Below, piece by piece: positions 8,099 through 16,330 of a stretch of DNA of 47,084 nucleotides. The position numbers and the translations under genes were made by a program. Source of the DNA: Bradyrhizobium sp. NAS80.1 (lineage in GTDB: Bacteria; Pseudomonadota; Alphaproteobacteria; Rhizobiales; Xanthobacteraceae); the NCBI RefSeq assembly GCF_001908205.1, contig NZ_LGHL01000104.1, positions 1 through 47,084 on the forward strand, in the 5' to 3' direction. Below the pieces are notes generated by a model, which did no database searches, had not been told where the DNA came from, and worked only from the letters and a program-made list of their open reading frames with translations. Every line of letters starts with the position of its first letter. Position 1 is the first letter of the stretch.

Positions 8099-9469
8099 CT
8101 AGCGGCTCGATGCCGACGGATTGGTGGATGCAACGCGCGTCAGCGCCAGCGACGGTGTCGCCGACATCTTCACTAGCACATCCTTGAGCGGATCCCGCGT
8201 CCAGGCGCGCGTCACATAGTCACGATGTGTGATGCCGTCGCCGGTTTCGACGAATACCACGCTGCCGGGCCGCAACGGCCCATCCATGTCCTCGGAGACT
8301 CCGATGCCCTTCCGCCGCAGCGTGCTCATCAGCTCGCGGTCGCGGCGCGCGGTGTAGTGGGTGTAGGAGCTGACGAAGATGCCGGTGCGATGGCTCTCGA
8401 TCCAGGAAGCGAACTTGTCGAGCTCGCCATAGACAGCGTCCAGCAGCACGACGCCGCGAACGCGGTCGCTGACGCCGCCGACCTCGAGGCTCCAGGCCGT
8501 CGGCAGGAAGCCGCCGCTATAGCCGACGATCACGATCGGCATGTTGGCGAAGGCGTGCGCGCTATTGGGATCGCCGGTCAGGCGAGCGAGGTGATTGGCC
8601 GACTCCTCCATGAAGCGCTTGAGGCCGCCCGGCTGCCAGAACTTGCCGGCGCTGGAATCGGCGGCATCGACGGCCATCTGCGGCGCAAGCAGAACGGCGT
8701 TGGCGCCGGAATCGGTGATTTGCTTCGGCACCAGTTGCCGGTCGCGCACGTCGCGCTCGAGCGTGGCGCCATTGCCATGGAAGAACACCACGATCACGCC
8801 TGACTTGCGCACATCGAAATGCTCGGGCACGTGCACCAGCACGCGACTGTCATTGTAGGTCTCGTCCTGCCAGAACACGCGGCCCGAGTAGCTGCGGTGG
8901 CCGCGCCGGTCGCCCTTGGAGATGTTGAGGAACGGTGCGTCGGAGGCGGGGTTGTTGCCGAAATAGGGGAAGGCGGACGACTTCATGCTGACGAGCGTCG
9001 TCAGGTCTTCACGTGCCGGACGCTTGGAGGGGACCTGCGGCTCGAGCGAGGCCACCTTGTAGGGGGCCTGTTCCGGCGGAGGCTGCTGCTGTACGGCGCG
9101 CTTGGGCGAGAAGTCCGACATCTGCCGCTGCAGGAAACTTTCGCTCGCCGAGGGGAAACGTTCCGTGAATTGCGGGGCGGGGAAGCGATCCTCGAACGTG
9201 TCGCCACTTGCCACTTGCTGATTGGTCACTTGCGGATTGGTCGCTTGCGCATTGGTCTTGGCGACCACCTGGACATTGGCCTGCGAGTTCGTCGCGAGCG
9301 CCGCCGGGCCCGGCGCCCTGCCGCATTGAACCAGCGTGAGCGACAGCGGCACCAAGGTCAGGCCGATCCGGAGCGCGCGACCGCGCGCACCGGACGGCGT
9401 CCGATCGGCACGAATGTCAGCTCTCACGTTCGGAACGGCCCCGACCATCCACCCATGACCCCAAGTCAT
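8099..9469 (-). CDS. Exported alpha/beta-hydrolase-like protein
   Basis: About 456 residues. The N-terminus is cationic followed by a hydrophobic run ending LVPLSLTLVQCG, so it is exported or possibly a poor-consensus lipoprotein. A low-complexity Q/N/A/T-rich linker follows, partly made of 15-base DNA repeats. The C-terminal half carries an alpha/beta-hydrolase pattern: VIVVFFHGNGA near the oxyanion region and the nucleophile elbow V-G-Y-S-G-G. The substrate is unknown. The start is uncertain: GTG 9475, ATG 9469 and ATG 9448 are in frame, and none has a convincing ribosome site. Transcription is divergent from the APC permease. Confidence 0.75.
   Translation of the reverse strand: MTWGHGWMVGAVPNVRADIRADRTPSGARGRALRIGLTLVPLSLTLVQCGRAPGPAALATNSQANVQVVAKTNAQATNPQVTNQQVASGDTFEDRFPAPQFTERFPSASESFLQRQMSDFSPKRAVQQQPPPEQAPYKVASLEPQVPSKRPAREDLTTLVSMKSSAFPYFGNNPASDAPFLNISKGDRRGHRSYSGRVFWQDETYNDSRVLVHVPEHFDVRKSGVIVVFFHGNGATLERDVRDRQLVPKQITDSGANAVLLAPQMAVDAADSSAGKFWQPGGLKRFMEESANHLARLTGDPNSAHAFANMPIVIVGYSGGFLPTAWSLEVGGVSDRVRGVVLLDAVYGELDKFASWIESHRTGIFVSSYTHYTARRDRELMSTLRRKGIGVSEDMDGPLRPGSVVFVETGDGITHRDYVTRAWTRDPLKDVLVKMSATPSLALTRVASTNPSASSR
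9213..9257. repeat. Three tandem 15-base units inside the hydrolase gene
   Basis: Three adjacent 15-base copies follow the pattern (a/g)cttgc(t/g)(g/c)attggtc at 9213-9227, 9228-9242 and 9243-9257. They lie in frame in the linker of the exported hydrolase-like protein and encode alternating five-residue blocks of the TNxQ type. Being a multiple of three, copy-number change would alter linker length without breaking the frame. Confidence 0.85.
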
Positions 9470-9575
9470 GTCCACAAGCCTATCGGCAATCCTTGAGACA
9501 ATTGAGCCGACTGGCGTTTAGGTGACGTTAAGCGTCCGGAGAAACTTCCCCACATCCGGATTGCTTAAAGGGACC

Positions 9576-9656
9576 ATGCAATCGTGTCCTGATTGTGGGA
9601 AGGGGAAATGGGATTCTCCCGTGTTCGCGGGGTTTACTGCCCAAGAGCATGCATAA
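9576..9656 (+). CDS. Candidate 26-codon ORF with a CxxC knuckle
   Basis: ATG 9576 opens a 26-codon frame beginning MQSCPDCGKGKW, which includes C-P-D-C-G, a single zinc-knuckle half-site. AAAGGGA lies a few bases upstream and could serve as ribosome site. The ORF sits alone in the ~290-base intergenic region between two divergent genes. Its short length makes chance occurrence quite possible. Confidence 0.2.
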   Translation: MQSCPDCGKGKWDSPVFAGFTAQEHA

Positions 9657-9755
9657 ACGGTGCTTTAATACCTATATCGTCTGCCTCATTTAACCCTTGT
9701 TAACACTGCTTGAATTGACTTCCAATGAAGCGTGACGCCTGAGGTTAAGGACCCG

Positions 9756-11123
9756 ATGACGGCATCTGATGCGGGTACCGCGTCTTGCACTGGCGGGCTG
9801 ACCGGGAGCGGGCCCGGGGTCTCCGCTCTGGTCGCGACCGCCATCGTCGTAGCCGACATGATCGGGGTCGGCGTCTTCACCAGCCTCGGCTTCCAGGTCA
9901 AGGACATCCCGTCCGGCTTCTCGATCCTCTTGCTGTGGACCGTCGGCGGCATCGTCGCGCTGTGCGGAGTGTTCTCTTATAGCGAGCTCGGTGCGATGTT
10001 TCCGCGCTCGAGCGGCGAGTACAATTTCCTTGGCCGCGCCTATCATCCTGCCTTCGGCTTTCTCGCCGGTTGGGTCTCGGCGACGGTGGGCTTCGCAGCG
10101 CCCGTCGCGCTCGCCGCGATGGCCTTCGGCGAATACGCCAAATCCGTTGTCCCCGATCTGCCCCCGATCCCACTTGCCATCGGCGTGGTGTGGCTGGTCT
10201 CGCTCGTGCAGCTGACTGGCGTCAGGCACTCCTCGACCTTCCAGCTGATCTCGACCATCCTGAAGGTCGTGCTGATCGTCGCCTTCCTGGTCGCCGGCTT
10301 CGTCATCGGCGTGCCGCAGCAGATCACCTTCACGCCGCAAGCAGGTGACCTGGCGCACATTGTCAGCGCGCCTTTCGCGATCGGCCTCGTCTTCGTGATG
10401 TACTCGTTCTCGGGCTGGAATGCCGCGACCTACATCATTGGCGAGATGAACACGCCGCAGCGCAGCCTGCCGCGCGCGCTGCTCGCGGGCACGCTGATCG
10501 TGCTCGTCCTGTACGTCGCGCTGAACGCTGTGTTTCTGTATTCCACGCCGGTGAGTGCGCTGGCCGGCCAGCTCGACGTCGCCAGCGTCGCCGGTACTGC
10601 CATCTTCGGCGGCGTCGGCGGCCGGATCGTCGGCGCGATGATCTGCGTCGGCCTGATCTCCTCGATCAGCGCGATGATGTGGATCGGCCCGCGCGTGATG
10701 ATGACGATGGGAGAGGACATTCCGGTCCTGCGCGTGTTCTCGACGAGATCGGTGAGCGGCGCGCCGGCCTATGCCATCCTGTTTCAGCTTGCCGTCGCCA
10801 ACCTGCTGCTGTTCACGCGCAGCTTCGAGGCGGTGCTCGACTTCATCCAGTTTGCGCTGCTGTTCTGCTCCTTCTTCACCGTGCTTGGTGTCATCAAGCT
10901 GCGCATTACCGATCCCGACCTGCCGCGACCCTATCGCGCCTGGGGATACCCTTTCACGCCGCTGGTTTTCCTGCTCGTGACCGCGTTCATGATGTACTAC
11001 CTGTTGACCGAGCGGCCGGTGCAGTCGCTCTCGGGGATGCTCGTCATGCTCTCGGGCCTGCTGATTTATGCTGTTTTCCGCAGGCGGCCGGTCGCCGCTG
11101 GCACTTCATCACATCGCGAATAG
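9756..11123 (+). CDS. APC-family amino acid permease
   Basis: An inner-membrane secondary transporter of 455 residues with about 12 hydrophobic segments. The first segment contains ADMIGVGVFTSLGF, the G-x-G-I/V-F motif in which APC permeases bind the substrate amino-acid backbone. PRSSGEYNFLGRAYHP matches the conserved stretch before TM3, and PDLPRPYRAWGYPF is the conserved loop before the last helices. The substrate is not predictable. ATG 9756 has AAGGA 5 bases upstream and is preferred to GTG 9732. Its TAG is followed two bases later by the start of the next gene, so the two are probably cotranscribed. Confidence 0.92.
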   Translation: MTASDAGTASCTGGLTGSGPGVSALVATAIVVADMIGVGVFTSLGFQVKDIPSGFSILLLWTVGGIVALCGVFSYSELGAMFPRSSGEYNFLGRAYHPAFGFLAGWVSATVGFAAPVALAAMAFGEYAKSVVPDLPPIPLAIGVVWLVSLVQLTGVRHSSTFQLISTILKVVLIVAFLVAGFVIGVPQQITFTPQAGDLAHIVSAPFAIGLVFVMYSFSGWNAATYIIGEMNTPQRSLPRALLAGTLIVLVLYVALNAVFLYSTPVSALAGQLDVASVAGTAIFGGVGGRIVGAMICVGLISSISAMMWIGPRVMMTMGEDIPVLRVFSTRSVSGAPAYAILFQLAVANLLLFTRSFEAVLDFIQFALLFCSFFTVLGVIKLRITDPDLPRPYRAWGYPFTPLVFLLVTAFMMYYLLTERPVQSLSGMLVMLSGLLIYAVFRRRPVAAGTSSHRE

Positions 11124-11125
11124 AC

Positions 11126-12340
11126 ATGTTTCGACCCATGAAAATTGCGGCCGTCGCTCTTGCCCTGCTGGCTGCGGTCGTCTCGTCCGCGCATGCCGCC
11201 GACGTCACCTTCGACGACACGGCGCGGTTCCTTGCGGGCATGCAGCCTTCGGCGGATTCGCCGCTGGTGCCGCTCACCAAGGACCCGGGCTGGCAGCGTC
11301 ATGCAAAATTCTTCGACGGCGCCCTCGCCCAGCTCGAGCAGCGGCAGCTCTCGAAGATCCGCGCCTGGGCCGACGTCAATCTGGCCGCGCCGAGGCCAAC
11401 CATGTTCTACATGTTCAGCGGCCCGGACTTCCTCTACGCCAACGCCTTCTATCCCAACGCCAGCACCTACGTGCTCGGTGCGCTCGAGCCGGTTGGAGCC
11501 GTGCCCGACCTGACGCGGCTGTCGCACGGTTCGGTCGGTACCGCGCTCTACAATGTCGAGCGTTCGCTCGGCTCGATCCTGAGCTTCTCCTTCTTCATCA
11601 CCAAGCACATGAAGGTTGACCTGCACGCCAACCAGGTCAACGGCACCTTGCCGATCCTCTATGTCTTCCTCGCGCGGTCCGGCAAGACGATCCGCAACGT
11701 CGAGGCGGTCGCGCTCGACGCCCAGGGCGGGATGCACGTCGGGAACGACGATCCAGGACGGAACGCGACGCGCGGCGTCCGCATCATCTTTGCCGGCAGC
11801 GACGGTGAGGCACGCACGCTGTACTATTTCTCGACAGATCTCTCCAATCCCAGTGCGCGCGCGACTGGCTTCCTGAAGTTCAGTGAGACGCTCGGCCCCG
11901 GCAACAGCCTGATCAAGAGCGCGTCCTATCTGCTGCACTCCGGAAACTTCACCGTCGCCCGCGACTGGCTGCTCGCCAACAGCGCGACCATCATCCAGGA
12001 TGATTCCGGCATTCCGCTCGCAAACTACAATTCGCGGCAATGGCGGTTCTTCCCGTTCGGCCGCTATCTCGGACCGATCGACGAATTCCCCGGCCGATAC
12101 CAGGAGCGCTACGCCGAACTGTTCACGCGCGCCCAGCCGATCGATTTCGGCGTCGGCTATCGCTGGCGGATGCACGAGTCGAATTTGCTGCTGTCGGTGA
12201 AGGTGCCGGGGACCGAGACCGTGCCGACGGCGGAGGCCACCTCATCCGCCGAGCCGCCGCCAAGACCACCGCGCCCGAAGCGGCCGCGTCCGCCCGAACC
12301 GGTCCCTTCGCCGTTCGGACGTTTCTTCTGGTTTCGCTAG
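11126..12340 (+). CDS. Exported protein of unknown function with proline-rich tail
   Basis: 404 residues. The N-terminus MFRPMKIAAVALALLAAVVSSAHAA is a clear signal peptide with an AHA/A cleavage site. The mature protein includes PTMFYMFSGPDFLYANAFYP and LPILYVFLARSGKTI and ends in a run of proline and arginine (PPRPPRPKRPRPPEP) before SPFGRFFWFR. I do not recognise the family. It starts two bases after the permease stop, which suggests translational coupling. Met at 11138 is an alternative start. A periplasmic or envelope location is inferred from the signal peptide. Confidence 0.8.
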   Translation: MFRPMKIAAVALALLAAVVSSAHAADVTFDDTARFLAGMQPSADSPLVPLTKDPGWQRHAKFFDGALAQLEQRQLSKIRAWADVNLAAPRPTMFYMFSGPDFLYANAFYPNASTYVLGALEPVGAVPDLTRLSHGSVGTALYNVERSLGSILSFSFFITKHMKVDLHANQVNGTLPILYVFLARSGKTIRNVEAVALDAQGGMHVGNDDPGRNATRGVRIIFAGSDGEARTLYYFSTDLSNPSARATGFLKFSETLGPGNSLIKSASYLLHSGNFTVARDWLLANSATIIQDDSGIPLANYNSRQWRFFPFGRYLGPIDEFPGRYQERYAELFTRAQPIDFGVGYRWRMHESNLLLSVKVPGTETVPTAEATSSAEPPPRPPRPKRPRPPEPVPSPFGRFFWFR

Positions 12341-12550
12341 CTACCAGTGCACGCTCTGGCTCGGCACGATGAACCCCGTCGTGCTTGGCGGGGTGGCGAG
12401 GCTCGATGCCAGATACCAGCCGGAGCCGACCGCGATCGCCAGCAGGGCGATGATCGCGAGCAGGTCGACGGTTCTGGGGTCGTGGTGCCCCCTGGAGCTA
12501 AGATTTGAACCAGGCCTGAAGTGAAAATGAGGGCTGATTTTCCAGCGCAT
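12341..12550 (-). CDS. Small single-pass membrane protein
   Basis: 69 residues. A basic/His-rich N-terminal part (MRWKISPHFHFRPG) precedes one hydrophobic helix at about 29-52 (DLLAIIALLAIAVGSGWYLA). A short Thr/Ser-rich tail ends QSVHW. GGGAGGAAACAACA stands immediately before ATG 12550, an excellent ribosome site, which decides this start over longer readings. It is convergent with the exported protein, with no gap between stop codons. Function is unknown. Confidence 0.65.
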   Translation of the reverse strand: MRWKISPHFHFRPGSNLSSRGHHDPRTVDLLAIIALLAIAVGSGWYLASSLATPPSTTGFIVPSQSVHW

Positions 12551-12648
12551 TGTTGTTTCCTCCCGTAGGAGCATCACAACAACGCGAGGAGAAAGTTTAA
12601 GGTTCCGCTCAGGGCAGCGATGCGCAAAGCACCGCAGCAAACGCGAGA

Positions 12649-12726
12649 CATGATCCGGAAAAGTGTGCAGCGGTTTTGCCTCGCGACAAACGCGGAACGC
12701 GTTTGCGATGAGATCATGCGCAAACA
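12649..12726. repeat. Intergenic repeat of the catgatccggaaaagtg type (family E)
   Basis: The segment begins catgatccggaaaagtg, passes through gcagcggttttgcc and closes with gagatcatgcgcaaac, whose gatcatg end inverts the opening catgatc. It matches from memory a dispersed element common between genes in Bradyrhizobium and relatives. It lies between the small membrane protein and yidD, upstream of the former. Only one copy is in this window. Confidence 0.6.
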
Positions 12727-12743
12727 AACAAGAGCATCGCGCT

Positions 12744-13082
12744 TTAGGGAGCGTTGACGCCGCGCCACCGACCGTAGCGCCAAGGCAGATACCAGCATGC
12801 GCCTTGCGGTGTGGCGAGGGGCACGTTGTCGATGCCTGATGTGCCGAAGGGATTGCAGCGAAGCAGACGCGCCAGCGTCATCCAGCCGCCGGCCCAAAGT
12901 CCGAACCGTTCGATCGCCTCGTCGCCATAGACGGAGCAGGTCGGCAGGTGCCGGCAATTGTAGCCCACAAGCGGCGAGAGCGTGTGGCGGTAGAGCCAGA
13001 TCAGCGCGCGGCCAAATCTGCGCGGGAGACGGAGCGCGCCCTCGACGGAAGTGGAACAATGCTCGCAGGCTGAATGCTTCAT
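12744..13082 (-). CDS. yidD: Membrane protein insertion efficiency factor YidD
   Basis: 112 residues matching the YidD family: LIWLYRHTLSPLVGYNCRHL, then PTCSVYGDEAIERFG, then GGWMTLARLLRCNPF and GTSGIDNVP. The three conserved cysteines of the core (in NCR, PTCS and RCNPF) are present. YidD is a small amphipathic inner-membrane-associated protein that assists YidC-dependent membrane insertion. In many bacteria it lies in the rpmH-rnpA-yidD-yidC cluster; in Rhizobiales it is usually detached from yidC, as here. The N-terminus carries an extra C-x-x-C-like pair (ACEHC). Confidence 0.95.
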   Translation of the reverse strand: MKHSACEHCSTSVEGALRLPRRFGRALIWLYRHTLSPLVGYNCRHLPTCSVYGDEAIERFGLWAGGWMTLARLLRCNPFGTSGIDNVPLATPQGACWYLPWRYGRWRGVNAP

Positions 13083-13308
13083 GTGCGCTTTGCTGCGATC
13101 TTAGGCGAGGTGTGCACGGTTCCGGCGCAGGGAACAGCAAGGTATTGTTTGTGCGCCATATTTTGCATGCTTTTTGGGAGCAGTGCAGCAAGTACCTATG
13201 GACGATCTGTATTCCCCCGGATACCATTTTTGTGACGTCCATGTGTAGACTTGTGGAACGCAAAACGGGGCTTGCCTGATCACCTTGGGGCTTGGGGAAG
13301 GGACCAGT

Positions 13309-14208
13309 TTGAAACGTCTGAAGTCGCTCAATCTTCGCGGCTGGCTGCTGGTGGGAACCGCTGCCTGTGGAGTCGCGCTGGCTGGCGCCGTTGCGACCTT
13401 TGGGTCGTCGGCCCGAGCCGGTGGTGCCCTGGAAGAGCGCAAGCTGCCGATGAAGTTCGGCTGGGTTGCGTGCGAGCCGAACTGCCGCGGCTGGGTCAGC
13501 GCGGTCGGCATCATCACCTCCGATACGCCGAAGGATTTCGAGGATTTTGCGCGGGGACGCCAGCTTGGCGGCGCCACTGTGGTGCTCGACTCCAGCGGCG
13601 GTTCCGTCAACGACGCGATCACGCTCGGCCGGCGCTTCCGCAATCTCGGCCTTCTGACCACCGTCGGCATCAGCCTGCAGAATCGCGGCGGGCAGAGTGC
13701 CCGCCCAGCGGTCGCGCCCGAAGCCTATTGCGAATCCATGTGCGTTTTCCTGCTGCTGGCCGGCAAGAAGCGTTATGTGCCGGACGCCGCTCATGTCCGG
13801 GTTCACCAGATCTGGATGGGCGATCGGGCCGACGATGCGAAGGCGGCGAGCTACAGCGCGCAGGACCTGATGATCGTGGAACGCGATATCGGCCGGCTCG
13901 CCAAATACACGTTCGACATGGGCGGCGCCGGCGACTTGCTCTCGCTCGCACTCAGCGTGCCGCCTTGGGAAGACCTGCACGAGCTGGACACCGGGGAGCT
14001 GAAGCTCACCAACCTCGTGACAACCGATCTGGTGGCTGACGTGCTGCCGCATGTGGACGTCACGGCGCCGGCGATGGCGGAGCTTGCACCGAAGACGCAG
14101 GCGCGGTTCGGCGCGGAACCCGAGCAGCAGCAACCAGCCAGGTCGACCAAGACGGCGGAAGCCATGGTGCCGACGGGCGCGGCGCCGAGCGCGAGTCCGC
14201 CGAAGTAA
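13309..14208 (+). CDS. ClpP-like periplasmic protein
   Basis: 299 residues with a TTG start. GGGGAAGGGACC precedes TTG 13309 and the encoded N-terminus LKRLKSLNLRGWLLVG begins a signal sequence ending in SSARAGG; TTG 13285 is a weaker alternative. The mature part has a ClpP/crotonase-like fold signature: VVLDSSGGSVNDAITLGRRFR, then a serine held between two cysteines (C-E-S-M-C) as the candidate nucleophile, then V-R-V-H-Q as the candidate histidine. It resembles predicted periplasmic proteins of the ClpP/SDH-like group in alphaproteobacteria. Whether it is proteolytic is unknown. The C-terminus is low-complexity Ala/Pro. Confidence 0.8.
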   Translation: MKRLKSLNLRGWLLVGTAACGVALAGAVATFGSSARAGGALEERKLPMKFGWVACEPNCRGWVSAVGIITSDTPKDFEDFARGRQLGGATVVLDSSGGSVNDAITLGRRFRNLGLLTTVGISLQNRGGQSARPAVAPEAYCESMCVFLLLAGKKRYVPDAAHVRVHQIWMGDRADDAKAASYSAQDLMIVERDIGRLAKYTFDMGGAGDLLSLALSVPPWEDLHELDTGELKLTNLVTTDLVADVLPHVDVTAPAMAELAPKTQARFGAEPEQQQPARSTKTAEAMVPTGAAPSASPPK

Positions 14209-14225
14209 CAGCCATTCTTTGAAGG

Positions 14226-14264
14226 GCGTTCCGGGGCGCGCGTCGGCGCCAACCCGGAATGACG
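14226..14264. repeat. Partial copy of palindromic repeat family C
   Basis: cgttccggggcgcgcg and aacccggaatgacg form the two short arms of an incomplete element like that at 16121-16223. It lies between the convergent ClpP-like and IscU-like genes, where such a hairpin could act as a bidirectional terminator. Confidence 0.5.
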
Positions 14265-14272
14265 GCGAGGGA

Positions 14273-14728
14273 TCAGCCCTGCGCCGCGGCCGGCTGCTTG
14301 GCCTTCGCTTCGATCTGACCAATGGCATCGACCACAGCATCGAAGGTCAGGAGCGTCGAGGCATGCCGTGCCTTGTAGTCACGGACCGGCTCGAGGAATT
14401 TGATCTCTTCCCACTTACCTTCAGGAGGCGCCCCGTTCTCCTTGAGCATCTTGCGAACGGTTTCGCGTAACTCACGGAGTTCGCTCGCAGTCGATCCGAC
14501 AACGTGACTTGCCATGATGGATGAAGAGGCTTGTCCCAGCGCGCAGGCCTTCACGTCATGCGCGAAGTCGGTGACGGTGTCCCCACTCATCTTGAGGTCG
14601 ACCTTCACCGTCGAGCCACACAGCTTGGAGTGGGCGGTCGCGCTGGCATCTGCGTCCGACAGCCGTCCGAGGCGCGGAATATTCCCGGCCAGTTCGATGA
14701 TCCGCTTGTTATAGATGTCGTTCAGCAT
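14273..14728 (-). CDS. IscU/NifU-like iron-sulfur cluster scaffold protein
   Basis: 151 residues. MLNDIYNKRIIELAGNIP starts like SufU/IscU scaffolds. The first cluster cysteine is in SKLCGSTVKV (residue 37) and the second in VKACALGQASSSIM (about residue 62). At the third ligand position, normally a cysteine after the final conserved helix, the sequence reads ARHASTLLTF with alanine. This suggests a divergent paralogue rather than a full three-Cys scaffold. The helical C-terminal part (VRKMLKENGAPPEGKWEEI) is typical of the SufU side. It is divergent from folE. There is no other Fe-S assembly gene nearby, and the role in cluster biogenesis is inferred. Confidence 0.8.
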   Translation of the reverse strand: MLNDIYNKRIIELAGNIPRLGRLSDADASATAHSKLCGSTVKVDLKMSGDTVTDFAHDVKACALGQASSSIMASHVVGSTASELRELRETVRKMLKENGAPPEGKWEEIKFLEPVRDYKARHASTLLTFDAVVDAIGQIEAKAKQPAAAQG

Positions 14729-14763
14729 GTGATGGAGTCCAGCACTTCCGGGCGGGATCGGCC

Positions 14764-14792
14764 TTGGCGGGCGCCGTCCACGGTCCTATATA
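14764..14792 (+). promoter_or_regulatory. Putative promoter upstream of folE
   Basis: TTGGCG (14764-14769) and TATATA (14787-14792) are spaced by 17 bases. This would give a 5' untranslated region of roughly 170 bases before folE. The TATATA core is nearly palindromic, so it could also read toward the IscU-like gene. Visual prediction only. Confidence 0.35.
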
Positions 14793-14971
14793 GGGGCGGA
14801 ACTGGCGGAAAAACAGTCCAGCGATGCGGCGGCCGTGATCCAGATCTGCGCTGCCGGCGTTTTGACCTAGGCGCCTTTTTTCGCCAAAACTGTTCTCTTC
14901 AGGCGTCCGGCGGCTTGGCCGCCCCGTCTGCCGGTGACACTCCGGCCGCAAGGCCGTCGAACGGAGTAGAC

Positions 14972-15664
14972 ATGGACGCTACGATTAAATCCATCCGCCC
15001 CAACAAGACTTCCGACAAGCAGCTCGAGAGCCGCCCGGCGGAGCTTGATCCTGCCGAATTCCTGGCGGTCGCCGTCCGCGCCGACCAGCTGCGCCCGGCG
15101 CGCGCCGAGGCCGAGCAGGCGGTGAGGACGCTGCTCGCCTATATCGGCGAGAACACCGAGCGTGAGGGGCTGCTCGACACGCCGCGCCGCGTGGTCGAAG
15201 CCTTCGACGAGCTCTATCAGGGCTACCACCAGTGCCCGGCCGAGGTGCTCGACCGCACCTTCGGCGAGACCGCCGGCTATGACGATTTCGTGCTGGTGCG
15301 CGACATCGAGTTCACCTCGCAGTGCGAGCACCACATGATGCCGTTCTACGGCAAGGCGCACATCGCCTATACGCCGGTGGAGCGTGTCGTCGGCCTGTCC
15401 AAGCTAGCCCGCCTGACCGACATCTTCGCCCGCAGGCTCCAGACCCAGGAGCACCTGACCGCGCAGATCGCCGCCGCCATCGACGAAATCCTCAAGCCCC
15501 GTGGCGTTGCCGTGCTGATCGAGGCGGAGCATACCTGCATGTCGGTGCGCGGTGTCGCCAAGCATGGCGCCTCTACGTTCACCAGCCGTTTCACCGGCAT
15601 GTTCCGCGACAATCCGGCGGAGCAGGCCCGTTTCCTGTCCCTGGTGCGAGGCCTGCAGCGCTGA
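14972..15664 (+). CDS. folE: GTP cyclohydrolase I
   Basis: Catalyses GTP to 7,8-dihydroneopterin triphosphate, the entry step of folate (and queuosine) synthesis. The 230-residue chain has the family hallmarks. TPRRVVEAFDELYQGY precedes the active site. SQCEHHMMPF supplies a zinc cysteine and active-site histidines. VVGLSKLARL, RLQTQEHLT and EHTCMSVRG (the other zinc cysteine) follow. ATG 14972 has GGAG at the right distance, whereas the frame remains open far upstream without a site. hisI starts 27 bases downstream on the same strand, so the two are probably an operon. Confidence 0.97.
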   Translation: MDATIKSIRPNKTSDKQLESRPAELDPAEFLAVAVRADQLRPARAEAEQAVRTLLAYIGENTEREGLLDTPRRVVEAFDELYQGYHQCPAEVLDRTFGETAGYDDFVLVRDIEFTSQCEHHMMPFYGKAHIAYTPVERVVGLSKLARLTDIFARRLQTQEHLTAQIAAAIDEILKPRGVAVLIEAEHTCMSVRGVAKHGASTFTSRFTGMFRDNPAEQARFLSLVRGLQR

Positions 15665-15691
15665 CCTCGCGAGTTAACTGGCGAGGTTCGT

Positions 15692-16114
15692 GTGTCCGCC
15701 CACTCCCATGAGATCGAGGAAGGGCTTTCCTTCCAGCCCCGGTTCGACGCCGCCGGGCTCGTGACCTGCGTGGCGACGGACGTCGCCACCGGCGACGTGC
15801 TCATGGTCGCGCATATGAACGACGAGGCGCTGCGCAAGACGATTGCGACGGGCGAGGCCTGGTACTTCAGCCGCTCGCGCAATGCGTTGTGGCGAAAAGG
15901 TGAGACCTCGGGTCAGACCCAGCGCGTGGTCGAGATGCGTACAGATTGCGACCAGGATGCGGTCTGGATTCGTGTCGAGCAGATCGGCGCCGCCTGCCAC
16001 ACCGGCCGCCGGTCCTGCTTCTACCGCAAGGTCGAGGCTGACAGCAGCGGTTCGAAGCTTGTCTTCGTCGATGCGGACAGGCTGTTCGATCCGGACGCTG
16101 TTTATAAGAAGTAG
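15692..16114 (+). CDS. hisI: Phosphoribosyl-AMP cyclohydrolase
   Basis: The third step of histidine biosynthesis, opening the adenine ring of phosphoribosyl-AMP. 140 residues, monofunctional (no HisE pyrophosphohydrolase domain), as usual in alphaproteobacteria. DVLMVAHMNDEAL is the conserved start of the fold. The metal site D-C-D-Q-D is followed by C-H-T-G-R-R-S-C-F, giving the magnesium aspartates and zinc cysteines. Start is GTG 15692 with GAGG upstream. It lies immediately downstream of folE. A palindromic repeat after the stop may end the transcript. Confidence 0.96.
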   Translation: MSAHSHEIEEGLSFQPRFDAAGLVTCVATDVATGDVLMVAHMNDEALRKTIATGEAWYFSRSRNALWRKGETSGQTQRVVEMRTDCDQDAVWIRVEQIGAACHTGRRSCFYRKVEADSSGSKLVFVDADRLFDPDAVYKK

Positions 16115-16120
16115 CTCGCT

Positions 16121-16223
16121 GTCATTCCCGGGCGCGCGCAGCGCGAGCCCGGAATCCATCATACGGCATCTCGCGCGGCTCAATGGATCCCGGGCTCATC
16201 GCTTCGCGATGCCCCGGAATGAC
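16121..16223. repeat. Palindromic intergenic repeat, family C
   Basis: A long imperfect inverted repeat opening gtcattcccgggcgcgcgca and closing gccccggaatgac, with inner arms ggaatccat / atggatccc. It lies directly behind hisI. A shortened version lies at 14226-14264. It could form a long hairpin in RNA and serve as a terminator or RNA-stability element. Confidence 0.8.
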
Positions 16224-16330
16224 GGAAGCCGCCAAATTAACCCCGCATTAACCATACCTGTCCCACGGTGAGACGACATGGCGCCGGATTGCCGGCGTCG
16301 CTCAACGCCGCGCGGGGCGGGCACTCCATC

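Noticed and set aside
9690..10358. A 222-codon minus-strand frame opposite the permease start
   Set aside because: Highly polar antisense reading of transmembrane segments; the permease on the plus strand is unambiguous.
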